DNA of 39,038 bases, taken from CAYTED01 sp964537075. Its GTDB lineage: Bacteria > Patescibacteriota > Minisyncoccia > Moranbacterales > UBA1568. This document shows positions 16,478-22,990 of the stretch, one piece after another (positions within the stretch are counted from its first letter, which is position 1; each line of letters begins with the position of its first letter). The notes beneath the pieces are model-generated. The model was not told where the DNA came from and searched no databases. It was given only the letters and a program-made list of their open reading frames with translations. The stretch is taken from contig CAZIBB010000004.1 of NCBI GenBank assembly GCA_964537075.1, positions 1 to 39,038 of the forward strand, written 5' to 3'. Both the position numbers and the translations under genes were made by a program.

Positions 16478-16665
16478 GTAAGAATTGCGAGCGTTGTTTA
16501 TACTTTTTTGAGAACCTACCAATGTGTCATTCCGAGCTTGTCGAGGAATCTCAGTGCAATATTTCGCACTACAGAGCATTTTAGAATGAGATCCCTCCAC
16601 TCGAAGACTCGGTCGGGATGACAACGGAAAATTTCAAAACTATATATAACGCTGTTCATTCTTAC
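16478..16665. repeat. hairpin element with TGTCATTCCGAG core and complementary outer arms
   Basis: The core runs from TGTCATTCCGAG (near 16531) to CGGGATGACA (near 16622), a palindromic intergenic repeat of a kind seen in many bacterial genomes. Outside it, GTAAGAAT (16478-16485) and AGCGTT (16490-16495) pair with AACGCT (16648-16653) and ATTCTTAC (16658-16665), closing a long stem. There is no gene between 16466 and 16681. Confidence 0.65.
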
Positions 16666-16681
16666 ATGTAAGTATACATAT

Positions 16682-16927
16682 ATGATGGGAAATTATTTTG
16701 GCGGTGGGTATAGTTTTATGGGCGGATTTGGATTCCTTTTTATGTTTGTGTTTTGGGGGTTAGTGATATGGGCGATTATCGCGTTTGTACAATCGGTATC
16801 GAGCAGAGATCAATCTTCTCAGAGTCAAAAAGAAGACAGTGCTATGAAGCTGCTCCGTGAGCGCTATGCGAAGGGAGAAATAACGAAGGAACAGTTTGAG
16901 GAAATGAAGAAAACCTTGGGGGAATGA
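16682..16927 (+). CDS. SHOCT-domain small membrane protein
   Basis: An 81-aa protein with a Gly/Met/Phe-rich N-terminus, one membrane segment (FGFLFMFVFWGLVIWAIIAF) and a C-terminal SHOCT motif (KLLRERYAKGEITKEQFEEM). Such proteins are frequent beside copper-export genes, with unknown function. Two ATGs in tandem are possible starts; a GTATAC box lies about 5 nt upstream. It ends the copper cluster and is followed by a strong terminator. Confidence 0.85.
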   Translation: MMGNYFGGGYSFMGGFGFLFMFVFWGLVIWAIIAFVQSVSSRDQSSQSQKEDSAMKLLRERYAKGEITKEQFEEMKKTLGE

Positions 16928-16946
16928 GGAGAAAAAAAAGAGAAAG

Positions 16947-16974
16947 GACCGTGGCGACAGCCGCGGTCTTTTTT
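16947..16974 (+). terminator. Rho-independent terminator of the copper cluster
   Basis: GACCGTGGC (16947-16955), GACA loop, GCCGCGGTC (16960-16968), then six T (16969-16974). One G-T wobble in a 9-bp stem. Confidence 0.9.
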
Positions 16975-16982
16975 GCTATACT
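16974..16982 (+). promoter_or_regulatory. extended -10 promoter of the cyclophilin lipoprotein gene
   Basis: TGCTATACT begins on the last T of the preceding terminator tract, a very compact terminator-promoter junction. The ATG at 17011 lies 28 nt downstream. Confidence 0.5.
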
Positions 16983-17010
16983 GAATACATTGTGAATTTT
17001 CGGTAAACTG

Positions 17011-17751
17011 ATGAATGTGAACGCTATGCAGAAAAAATATCTCGCGCTGGTAGGACTGGGAGCCTTGCTCCTCTCGGGCTGTAGTATCGGCGGTGGCAAT
17101 GGTTTGGAAAACATCACGCAGAAAGAAAAGGTCACATTCAAGGATAGCGCGGCGGATACGAAGGCTCCTCCGTCGAGAGGCGACCAGGCGAAGAATGTGG
17201 GCAGCAAATCGGTAACTCAAATAATCGACAACGGTATGAATGACAAGTACGGCAAGGCGCCTGACATGATGATCGACGCGAAGAAGCAGTATACGGCGAC
17301 CATGAAAACGTCTGCTGGTGAAATGATCATCAAACTCAGTGCGAAGGATACCCCGATCACTGTCAATAATTTCGTCTTCCTCGCGAAGGAAAAGTTCTAT
17401 GACGGCGTGATCTTTCATCGGACCATTCCGGGATTCATGATCCAGGGCGGTGATCCGACAGGGACGGGCATGGGTGGGCCTGGATACAAATTCGCCGATG
17501 AACCGTTTACCGGAGAATATAAAAGAGGCGTACTCGCGATGGCGAATGCCGGACCGAATACCAATGGGAGTCAATTCTTTATCATGCATGCTGATTATCC
17601 ATTACCGAAAAACTATGTGATTTTCGGCGAGGTGACTTCCGGTCTCGATATCGTGGACAAGATTGCCACCGCGCCGACCATTCCGGGCGGGGAAGGTTCC
17701 ACACCGGTCGATCCCGTGAAGATCGAGTCGGTGGAAATACTTGAAAAATAG
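17011..17751 (+). CDS. cyclophilin-type peptidyl-prolyl isomerase lipoprotein
   Basis: A 246-aa lipoprotein: signal peptide with lipobox LLSGC (LLLSGCSIGGG), a linker of about 70 residues, then a complete cyclophilin domain (residues about 92-245). Catalytic signature: FHRTIPGFMIQGGDPTGTG with the active-site Arg, and MANAGPNTNGSQFFI. It catalyses prolyl cis-trans isomerisation of exported proteins at the outer face of the membrane. An in-frame ATG at 17026 (MQKKYLAL) is an equally good start for the signal peptide. A terminator follows. Confidence 0.92.
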   Translation: MNVNAMQKKYLALVGLGALLLSGCSIGGGNGLENITQKEKVTFKDSAADTKAPPSRGDQAKNVGSKSVTQIIDNGMNDKYGKAPDMMIDAKKQYTATMKTSAGEMIIKLSAKDTPITVNNFVFLAKEKFYDGVIFHRTIPGFMIQGGDPTGTGMGGPGYKFADEPFTGEYKRGVLAMANAGPNTNGSQFFIMHADYPLPKNYVIFGEVTSGLDIVDKIATAPTIPGGEGSTPVDPVKIESVEILEK

Positions 17752-17768
17752 AAGAATCGTTTATGAAG

Positions 17769-17796
17769 AACAGCCTTCCTCCTGAGGGCTGTTTTT
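17769..17796 (+). terminator. Rho-independent terminator
   Basis: AACAGCC (17769-17775) pairs with GGCTGTT (17787-17793), and the T run continues to 17796. Confidence 0.75.
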
Positions 17797-17863
17797 GACT
17801 TATAATCAAGAAAGTCGCTTTCAGTATCTCTTTTCTTAAAAAAGAAGCGAGCTTGAGCCATAC

Positions 17864-17891
17864 TTGCAAGGATTTCATCTAGTGCTAGAAT
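17864..17891 (+). promoter_or_regulatory. putative nrdD promoter
   Basis: A -35-like TTGCAA at 17864-17869, 16-bp spacer and an extended -10 TGCTAGAAT ending at 17891. Two NrdR-like boxes follow directly. Transcription from here would give a leader of about 440 nt through two inserted repeats. Confidence 0.4.
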
Positions 17892-17902
17892 AAGTACTGT
17901 AT

Positions 17903-17949
17903 CTACCATATATTGTGGAGTTTGAGAAAAATAACACAATATGTCGTTC
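17903..17949. promoter_or_regulatory. tandem NrdR-box-like operators
   Basis: Two 16-nt sites, 17903-17918 (CTACCATATATTGTGG) and 17934-17949 (ACACAATATGTCGTTC), each match about 12 of 16 positions of the NrdR consensus (ACACwATATaTwGtgt type). They are spaced exactly 31 bp apart, the three-turn spacing typical of NrdR-regulated ribonucleotide reductase promoters. They lie upstream of nrdD. The NrdR gene itself is not in the window. Confidence 0.55.
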
Positions 17950-17963
17950 CGTCAAGGAGTGGT

Positions 17964-18314
17964 TTGGTCTGACAAAAATTTCATGTCGAGATTGAAATAT
18001 TGGAGTTTCGAGCGAAAATTCTGAGAAAGTGAGAAGGGCTATCTGGATAACCCGCCGAGCTTTTCAGGGTTTGCAGCCGGAATTCCAATATTTCAGCCGA
18101 CAAGCGAATGGGATTTTTTTATTACCTAATGAGTGAACAAGGCTGAAAGTTCTTACTTTCACTTTCGAGCGAGTGACGGTAACACAGGGTGAATACCCCG
18201 TCCCGCCACGGCGGGACCGCGGAAATGAAACAAGTTCTTACTTGTTTCAGTGTCCGGAGCTTGCTCCGGGGTGAATACCATTTATTCCTTGCGGTGAGGT
18301 TTTGGTCAGACCAA
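17964..18314. repeat. composite insertion of two dispersed elements upstream of nrdD
   Basis: The region is bounded by inverted TTGGTCTGAC (17964-17973) and GTCAGACCAA (18305-18314). Inside are a family B copy in minus orientation (17980-18106; stem pair 17994-18004 with 18084-18094) and a family A copy in plus orientation (18121-18290). No supported ORF occurs here; the reading beginning at 18189 is repeat sequence. It pushes the promoter and operators about 400 bp away from nrdD. Confidence 0.65.
18121..18290 (+). repeat. dispersed structured element, family A copy 1
   Basis: A multi-hairpin sequence shared with 37992-38179 (minus). Conserved blocks include GAGCGAGTGACGGTAACACA, GTGAATACCCCGTCCCGCC and AATACCATTTAT. 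Hairpins: GAAAGT/ACTTTC, GTCCCGCC/GGCGGGAC, TGAAACAAGT/ACTTGTTTCA, GGAGC/GCTCC. Stem bases differ from the other copy in a compensatory way. Confidence 0.75.
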
Positions 18315-18339
18315 CTAATTCAAAAAAGAAGAGAATATT

Positions 18340-20529
18340 ATGGCTGTCGCAAAAAGAAAGACAGAAAAGAAAGCGGTGAAATCCGTACAGACTGTTTCAA
18401 AAAAGAAATCCGAGGTGAAGACGGAGAAACCATCCAAAGAAGCTTCCGTGCTTACCGTACGAAAAATTGCCAAGCGTGACGGACGAATTGTTTCTTTCGA
18501 CGAGAAGAAAATCATGAAGGCAGTGGAGAAGGCTTTCCTCGCGACGGAAGAAGGCAAACTCTCTGATGCGCTTCGGGTGGCAGGGAAAGTCATCTCACTC
18601 ATGAACAAGAAGTTTCGGGGAACGATTCCGAAAATTGAAGACGTTCAGGATCTCGTGGAACATGTGCTCATGGTGCTTGATTACGAGGAGACGGCAAAGG
18701 CGTATATCCTCTATCGCGAACAGCGTCGTCGGACAAGGGAGATGGAGAAATCGCTTGATGATTCCGCAGATCTGGTTGATAAGTATATCGGTGAGATGGA
18801 TTGGAAAGTGAAAGAGAACGCGAACATGTCGTATTCGCTCCAGGGCATGAATAACTATATCGCGTCGATCGTCTCATCGAAATACTGGATGAATCGCGTG
18901 TATCCGATCGAAATCCGTGCCGCGCATGAGGGCGGAGACTTCCATCTGCATGATTTGCAACTCGTTGCCGCGTATTGCTGCGGTTGGGACTTGCAGGATT
19001 TGCTCCGCCGAGGGTTTACCGGCGTCCCGGGCAAGGTGTCATGCAAGCCGGCCAAGCACTTCGGATCGATTTTGGGTCAGATGGTGAACTTTATCTATAC
19101 TTTGCAGGGAGAGGTCGCGGGGGCGCAGGCGTTTTCGAATTTCGATACCTTGCTCGCACCGTTCGTTCGAGCGGATAAACTCACCTTCGAGGAAGTGAAA
19201 CAGCAGATCCAGTCGTTCGTGTTCAATATGAATGTTTCGACACGCGTGGGATTTCAGACGCCGTTCTCGAATATCACGCTTGATATCACCGCACCGAAGG
19301 CACTCACCAAGGAATCGGTGATCATCGGAGGTGTTCCTCAAAAGGAAAGGTACGGTGATTTTCAGAAAGAAATGAATATGATCAACCGCGCCTTCGCCGA
19401 AGTGATGATGGAGGGGGATGCTGATGGTCGGGTATTTACCTTCCCTATCCCGACCTACAATATCGGCAAGAATTTTGATTGGGATGACAAGCGCTATCAA
19501 CCGATTTGGGAGATGACCGCCAAATATGGCACGCCGTATTTCGCCAATTTCGTGAATTCCGATATGGATCCGGAGGATGCACGTTCGATGTGTTGTCGAT
19601 TGCGTCTGGATAATCGAGAATTGCATAAGCGGGGTGGAGGGCTTTTCGGTGCGGCGCCACTCACTGGATCGATCGGAGTCGCCACGATCAATCTGCCTCG
19701 CGTCGGATACCTCTCGAAGGACAAGAAGGAATTTTACGGACGTCTCGACCATCTGATGGACTTGGCCAAGGAAAGTCTCGAAATAAAGCGAAAAATCGTG
19801 GAGAGACTGACTGACGGAGGCCTCTACCCGTATACCAAGTTTTATCTCGCGCCGATCAAACTGCGTCGCGGGGAGTATTGGTCGAATCATTTTTCGACGA
19901 TCGGTCTCGTCGGGATGAATGAAGCGCTCATGAATCTCATCGGAAAGGATATCACGACGAAGGAAGGGCAGAAGCTTGCCGAAGAAATTCTCGTGCACAT
20001 GCGGAAGCGTATCATTTCGTATCAGAAGGAGACGGGGAATCTGTACAATCTCGAGGCGACGCCGGCCGAAGGAACATCATATCGTCTGGCGCGCCTCGAT
20101 CGTGACCGGTATACCGATATCATTTTCGCCAATGATCCCGGCGTGAAGTCAGGAGAGACGGAGCCGTATTATACGAATTCCTCCCAATTGCCGGTAAATT
20201 ATACGGATGATATCTTCGAGGCTCTCGATTTGCAGGACAAACTGCAGACGAAGTATACGGGAGGCACGGTGCTTCACGGATTTCTCGGAGAACGACTGTG
20301 GGATGTGGAGGCGACGAAGAATCTCGTCCGGAAAATCGCCGAGAACTATACGCTTCCGTATTTCACGCTCACCCCGACCTTCAGCATCTGTCCGAGTCAT
20401 GGCTATATCGCTGGCGAGCATCATACCTGTCCGCAATGCGTCGCCAATCCAGCCAAAGCGATGGCGACGGTCGTGACAGAATCAGTGAACAGTGAGCAAG
20501 GATCAGTGATCAGAAAGAAAAAGAAATAG
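18340..20529 (+). CDS. nrdD: class III (anaerobic) ribonucleoside-triphosphate reductase, catalytic subunit lacking its glycyl-radical domain
   Basis: A 729-aa NrdD. After a Lys-rich leader (residues 1-38) comes an ATP-cone (VRKIAKRDGRIVSFDEKKI, about 40-130), then the ten-stranded barrel with active-site cysteines in AAYCCGWDL and SMCCRLRLD and the NVSTRVGFQTPFSN segment. Near the C-terminus it has the zinc-binding ICPSHGY and HTCPQC. In standard NrdD the next residues form the RVxGY glycyl-radical loop; here the sequence instead runs into VNSEQGSVIRKKKK, encoded by a heptanucleotide array, and stops. The radical domain is on the next gene (20637). The start lies after a weak AGAG purine stretch. 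Expected to reduce NTPs with formate or thioredoxin as reductant, activated by NrdG. Confidence 0.93.
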   Translation: MAVAKRKTEKKAVKSVQTVSKKKSEVKTEKPSKEASVLTVRKIAKRDGRIVSFDEKKIMKAVEKAFLATEEGKLSDALRVAGKVISLMNKKFRGTIPKIEDVQDLVEHVLMVLDYEETAKAYILYREQRRRTREMEKSLDDSADLVDKYIGEMDWKVKENANMSYSLQGMNNYIASIVSSKYWMNRVYPIEIRAAHEGGDFHLHDLQLVAAYCCGWDLQDLLRRGFTGVPGKVSCKPAKHFGSILGQMVNFIYTLQGEVAGAQAFSNFDTLLAPFVRADKLTFEEVKQQIQSFVFNMNVSTRVGFQTPFSNITLDITAPKALTKESVIIGGVPQKERYGDFQKEMNMINRAFAEVMMEGDADGRVFTFPIPTYNIGKNFDWDDKRYQPIWEMTAKYGTPYFANFVNSDMDPEDARSMCCRLRLDNRELHKRGGGLFGAAPLTGSIGVATINLPRVGYLSKDKKEFYGRLDHLMDLAKESLEIKRKIVERLTDGGLYPYTKFYLAPIKLRRGEYWSNHFSTIGLVGMNEALMNLIGKDITTKEGQKLAEEILVHMRKRIISYQKETGNLYNLEATPAEGTSYRLARLDRDRYTDIIFANDPGVKSGETEPYYTNSSQLPVNYTDDIFEALDLQDKLQTKYTGGTVLHGFLGERLWDVEATKNLVRKIAENYTLPYFTLTPTFSICPSHGYIAGEHHTCPQCVANPAKAMATVVTESVNSEQGSVIRKKKK
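20480..20514 (+). repeat. heptanucleotide array forming the C-terminus of nrdD
   Basis: Five in-register units AATCAGT, GAACAGT, GAGCAAG, GATCAGT, GATCAGA; the 7-nt rhythm continues less clearly (AAGAAAA, AGAAATA, GAGGATA) past the stop codon. It replaces the sequence that normally links the zinc site to the radical loop. Confidence 0.7.
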
Positions 20530-20547
20530 AGGATAGAGGACGGGCGA

Positions 20548-20593
20548 TATCAAGGACCGTCCTTGGGACGGGTCTGAAGGACGGTCCTTGATA
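20548..20593. repeat. perfect 17-bp hairpin between nrdD and the radical-domain gene
   Basis: Arms 20548-20564 and 20577-20593 are perfect inverse complements with a 12-nt loop; each arm contains the palindrome AAGGACnGTCCTT. No T tract follows, so it is a palindromic repeat that could also act in mRNA processing or stability between the two cistrons. Confidence 0.75.
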
Positions 20594-20636
20594 ATCGAAG
20601 TTTCCATTCATTTATTAATTCAGTAAGAAAAAAAGT

Positions 20637-20891
20637 ATGCAAAACAAAATCACTTGTCATGACTGCAGTCGGATTCTCCTGTCGGGAGAGAAGTTCATGC
20701 CATATCAGGCGGCTGGCAAGGAGTTCGCCAAGTGCGTCACCTGTTATGAAGCCGAGCCGACACTCCGGAATTTTCAGAAATCGGAAGTATATTCGCGCGT
20801 GGTGGGGTATATCCGTCCCGTCGAGCAGTGGAACAAGGGGAAACAGGCGGAGTTCAAGGATCGCCTCGAATACGCCGGTTGCACCGCGTAG
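20637..20891 (+). CDS. stand-alone glycyl-radical domain of class III ribonucleotide reductase
   Basis: An 84-aa protein whose C-terminal half is the NrdD radical loop: SEVYSRVVGYIRPVEQWNKG, with the radical Gly57 in RVVGY, followed by KQAEFKDRLEY. The flanking sequence is NrdD-type, not the YfiD/GrcA spare-part type (RVSGYAV). The N-terminal half supplies its own Cys4 site (CHDC at 7-10, CVTC at 33-36), so it looks like a designed small subunit and not a simple fragment. It is out of frame with nrdD and 107 nt downstream, so neither readthrough nor a single frameshift joins them cleanly. Presumably it docks into the NrdD barrel after activation by NrdG. The Shine-Dalgarno is weak (AAGAAA). 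Confidence 0.85.
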   Translation: MQNKITCHDCSRILLSGEKFMPYQAAGKEFAKCVTCYEAEPTLRNFQKSEVYSRVVGYIRPVEQWNKGKQAEFKDRLEYAGCTA

Positions 20892-20904
20892 TGGATAAGA
20901 GTTT

Positions 20905-21034
20905 CAAAACTCAAAGCACAAAATGCCAAACAAAACCCAGTTTCTAAAGCACAAAACTTCTTGCTGTAATTGTGTTTTGAATCATTGAATTTCGTGTTTT
21001 GTTTGGTTTTTGTGTTTTTGATGATTGTGTTTTC
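20905..21034. repeat. two heptanucleotide arrays in inverted arrangement
   Basis: Left part (20905 on) is CAAAACT, CAAAGCA, CAAAATG, CCAAACA...; the right part (from about 20969) is the complementary type (TTGTGTT, TTGAATC, ATTGAAT, TTCGTGT, TTTGTTT, GGTTTTT, GTGTTTT). The two arms could pair loosely. No ORF is present. Confidence 0.6.
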
Positions 21035-21039
21035 TAACT

Positions 21040-21741
21040 ATGTTAGTGGGTGGTTTCCAAAAACTGACGCTCATCGATTATCCGGGGAAGGTGGCGACGG
21101 TCGTCTTCACGATCGGCTGTAATTTCCGCTGTCCGTTCTGCCATAACCCCGATCTCATCAAACCGACGCCGGAAATGATAAAAATCGGCAAAGAAAATGA
21201 AAAGATATTTTTCGAATTTTTGAAAAAGCGACAGGGACTTCTTGATGGCGTGTGTGTGACGGGTGGCGAGCCGACTGTTCAACCAGACCTTATACCGTTT
21301 CTCGAGCGTATCCGGAAGATGGGATTTCTCATCAAGCTCGACTCCAACGGTCTCAAGCCGGAAGTACTCCGGGAAGTTCTCAAGCGAAAGCTCGCCGATC
21401 ATATCGCGATGGATATCAAACATGCGCCGGAGAAATACGCTTCGGCCGTCGGCGTGGAGGTCGATATGAAGAAGATCAAAGAGAGCGTCTCTCTGATACG
21501 GGGGAGCGGAATCCCATACGAATTCCGGACGACCGTCGTCCCGGGCATTCATACGGAAGCGGATTTCGATGCCATCGGAACATGGATACGTGGAACGAAG
21601 CGATACTATCTCCAGCCGTTCCGTCCTGATATTGTCTTCGATTCCAAGGTTCGTGATGGAGCGAAAGGAAAAACACTCGATCTCGAGAATATTAAAAAAC
21701 GCTTGAAGAAATACGGCATTGATGCTGTGATTCGCGGATGA
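21040..21741 (+). CDS. nrdG: anaerobic ribonucleotide reductase activase NrdG (radical SAM)
   Basis: A 233-aa radical-SAM enzyme that uses S-adenosylmethionine and a [4Fe-4S] cluster to make the glycyl radical. Cluster motif CNFRCPFC at about residues 30-37, preceded by LTLIDYPGKVATVVF, and the SAM-binding GGEPTVQPDL further on. ATG 21040 is preferred over a TTG 15 nt upstream because MLVGGFQKLTLIDYPGK is the usual N-terminus. It directly follows the radical-domain gene, consistent with that small protein being its substrate. Confidence 0.93.
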   Translation: MLVGGFQKLTLIDYPGKVATVVFTIGCNFRCPFCHNPDLIKPTPEMIKIGKENEKIFFEFLKKRQGLLDGVCVTGGEPTVQPDLIPFLERIRKMGFLIKLDSNGLKPEVLREVLKRKLADHIAMDIKHAPEKYASAVGVEVDMKKIKESVSLIRGSGIPYEFRTTVVPGIHTEADFDAIGTWIRGTKRYYLQPFRPDIVFDSKVRDGAKGKTLDLENIKKRLKKYGIDAVIRG

Positions 21742-21814
21742 AGTGCGTAGACTTTTTAGCTTGCAGAATAGGCTGTTTTGTGCTATTCTAAAGGAAGAAA
21801 TAGATATATTACTT

Positions 21815-22084
21815 ATGGATACGAAATCAAATCTTCAGGATTATATGAGGGCGCATCCACAGCTCGTGTGGTATGTGAAGGATACTTCGAAACTTTCACC
21901 CGACTCTGTTGTGGAGCATGTGCTGAATTATGGTACCTGGCAGGATGTGCAGGAGTTGATTACTATTCTCGGTGTTCGCAAAATGGCAGAGATTTTCCGT
22001 ACTCAATCACATCAGTCACGCAATAATTACCGCCCGGAGATTCGCCATTATTTTGATTTATATTTCACTCGGTATGCTGCATGA
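21815..22084 (+). CDS. putative antitoxin of an AbiE-like pair
   Basis: An 89-aa soluble, mostly helical protein (MDTKSNLQDYMRAHPQLVWY...). The segment SPDSVVEHVLNYGTWQDVQELITILG resembles small DUF6922-type proteins found next to AbiEii toxins. It overlaps the downstream nucleotidyltransferase by 11 bp, the usual tight coupling of toxin-antitoxin genes. An extended -10 (TGCTATTCT) lies at 21781-21789. The ATG at 21815 is used; the reading from 21743 adds residues upstream of that box. Confidence 0.65.
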   Translation: MDTKSNLQDYMRAHPQLVWYVKDTSKLSPDSVVEHVLNYGTWQDVQELITILGVRKMAEIFRTQSHQSRNNYRPEIRHYFDLYFTRYAA

Positions 22085-22688
22085 GGAAATCCTTTCGGAA
22101 CAGCAGAAAGCACTCACTCCTTTGTTACATACATTTCAAGGGGATTTTATGCTCGTCGGTGGGACGGCGCTTGCCTTGCAGTTGGGACATCGGGAATCCA
22201 TTGATTTTGATTTATTTACGCTGAAGCCATTTTCGCAGAATTCTCTTCGCAAGGAAATCATTTCTTTCGGGAAGACGATCAATACGCTCGTGGAAAGCCC
22301 AGAGGAGTATACGGTACAGATTGACGGAGTGAAAATTACTTTTCTCGAATATCCGTTTCCGATAACAGCGACGGTATCATGGGAGAATGTGATTTCCGTA
22401 TCGGATATGAAGACTATCGCATCGATGAAGGCGTATGCTCTCGGGCGTCGGGCGAAATGGAAGGATTATGTGGATTTGTATTTCGTTATGAAAAATGGGA
22501 TTACTCTCGGTGATATCGTCAAGAAAGCGGAAGAAATTTTCAAAGGAGAGTTTAATGAAAAGAACTTCCGAACGCAACTCGCCTATTTTGATGATATCGA
22601 TCATACGGAATCCGTTATTTTCCGTCCGGGGTTCGAAGTAGCTGATGTGGTGATACAAGATGAACTTACGAGACTTTCTTTGGAGTAG
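22074..22688 (+). CDS. nucleotidyltransferase of the AbiEii/AbiGii toxin family
   Basis: A 204-aa protein with the nucleotidyltransferase core: FMLVGGTALALQLGHRESID followed by FDLF, which holds the GG and DxD-type metal ligands, then an SDMKTIASMKAYALGRRAKWKDYVDLYF block typical of AbiEii proteins (written here in two parts: SDMKTIASMKAYALG, RRAKWKDYVDLYF). Family members modify tRNA 3' ends with nucleotides and stop growth, often as type IV toxin-antitoxin or phage-exclusion systems. ATG 22074 follows the antitoxin overlap; the longer reading from 21972 overlaps the antitoxin gene too far to be credible. Confidence 0.82.
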   Translation: MLHEEILSEQQKALTPLLHTFQGDFMLVGGTALALQLGHRESIDFDLFTLKPFSQNSLRKEIISFGKTINTLVESPEEYTVQIDGVKITFLEYPFPITATVSWENVISVSDMKTIASMKAYALGRRAKWKDYVDLYFVMKNGITLGDIVKKAEEIFKGEFNEKNFRTQLAYFDDIDHTESVIFRPGFEVADVVIQDELTRLSLE

Positions 22689-22756
22689 GCGGACTATATC
22701 GGTGTTCCGATGAACGGACCCTACAAGCCGGATTGGTATCGATACTAAGAAGGATT

Positions 22757-22781
22757 CAAACAGCGGAGAGACCGCTGTTTG
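22757..22781 (+). terminator. hairpin, possible terminator after the toxin gene
   Basis: CAAACAGCGG (22757-22766), AGAGA loop, CCGCTGTTTG (22772-22781): perfect 10-bp stem without a clear T tract. It may equally be a member of the GCGG-rich repeat sequences nearby. Confidence 0.4.
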
Positions 22782-22810
22782 GAGGCTTGGGAAAGGGAAA
22801 TTTCGAGAAT

Positions 22811-22858
22811 AACATTCAGCGGACGCACCGCCCGCAGGCGGAACGACCGTTAAATGTT
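22811..22858. repeat. dispersed hairpin element, family C copy 1
   Basis: The core CAGCGGACGCACCGC ... GCGGAACGACCGT is closed by the outer arms AACATT (22811-22816) and AATGTT (22853-22858). The same core with different outer arms recurs near 27592, 28191 and 29120. Confidence 0.7.
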
Positions 22859-22990
22859 CCCCGCTGTTCGTGATGGCTCTTGCATAAAAAGTGGTTTTGT
22901 GGTATAAAGGAGGTAGGTTGAGTTCCAAGAAGGCTGTAATGGCTTACTGGCACTTTTTAAAAATCGCAGTTTTTGTCGAAGGAGATAATC

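Noticed and set aside
17950..18340. Cobalamin or other known riboswitch before nrdD
   Set aside because: No known aptamer signature is recognisable, and both structured parts recur at unrelated genes.
18189..18479. ORF beginning MNTPSRHGGTAE
   Set aside because: It is the translation of a family A repeat running into nrdD; the same peptide start appears at 38107 (minus) only because the repeat recurs.
19039..19998. 319-aa minus-strand ORF opposite nrdD
   Set aside because: Antisense shadow of a conserved RNR barrel.
20637..20891. YfiD/GrcA-type spare glycyl-radical protein
   Set aside because: Sequence around the radical Gly is NrdD type (RVVGYIRPVEQWNKG), not the PFL-type RVSGYAV.
22689..22750. 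In-frame extension after the toxin stop codon (ADYIGVPMNGPYKPDWYRY)
   Set aside because: Would need stop-codon readthrough; the open stretch is short and no conserved motif supports it.
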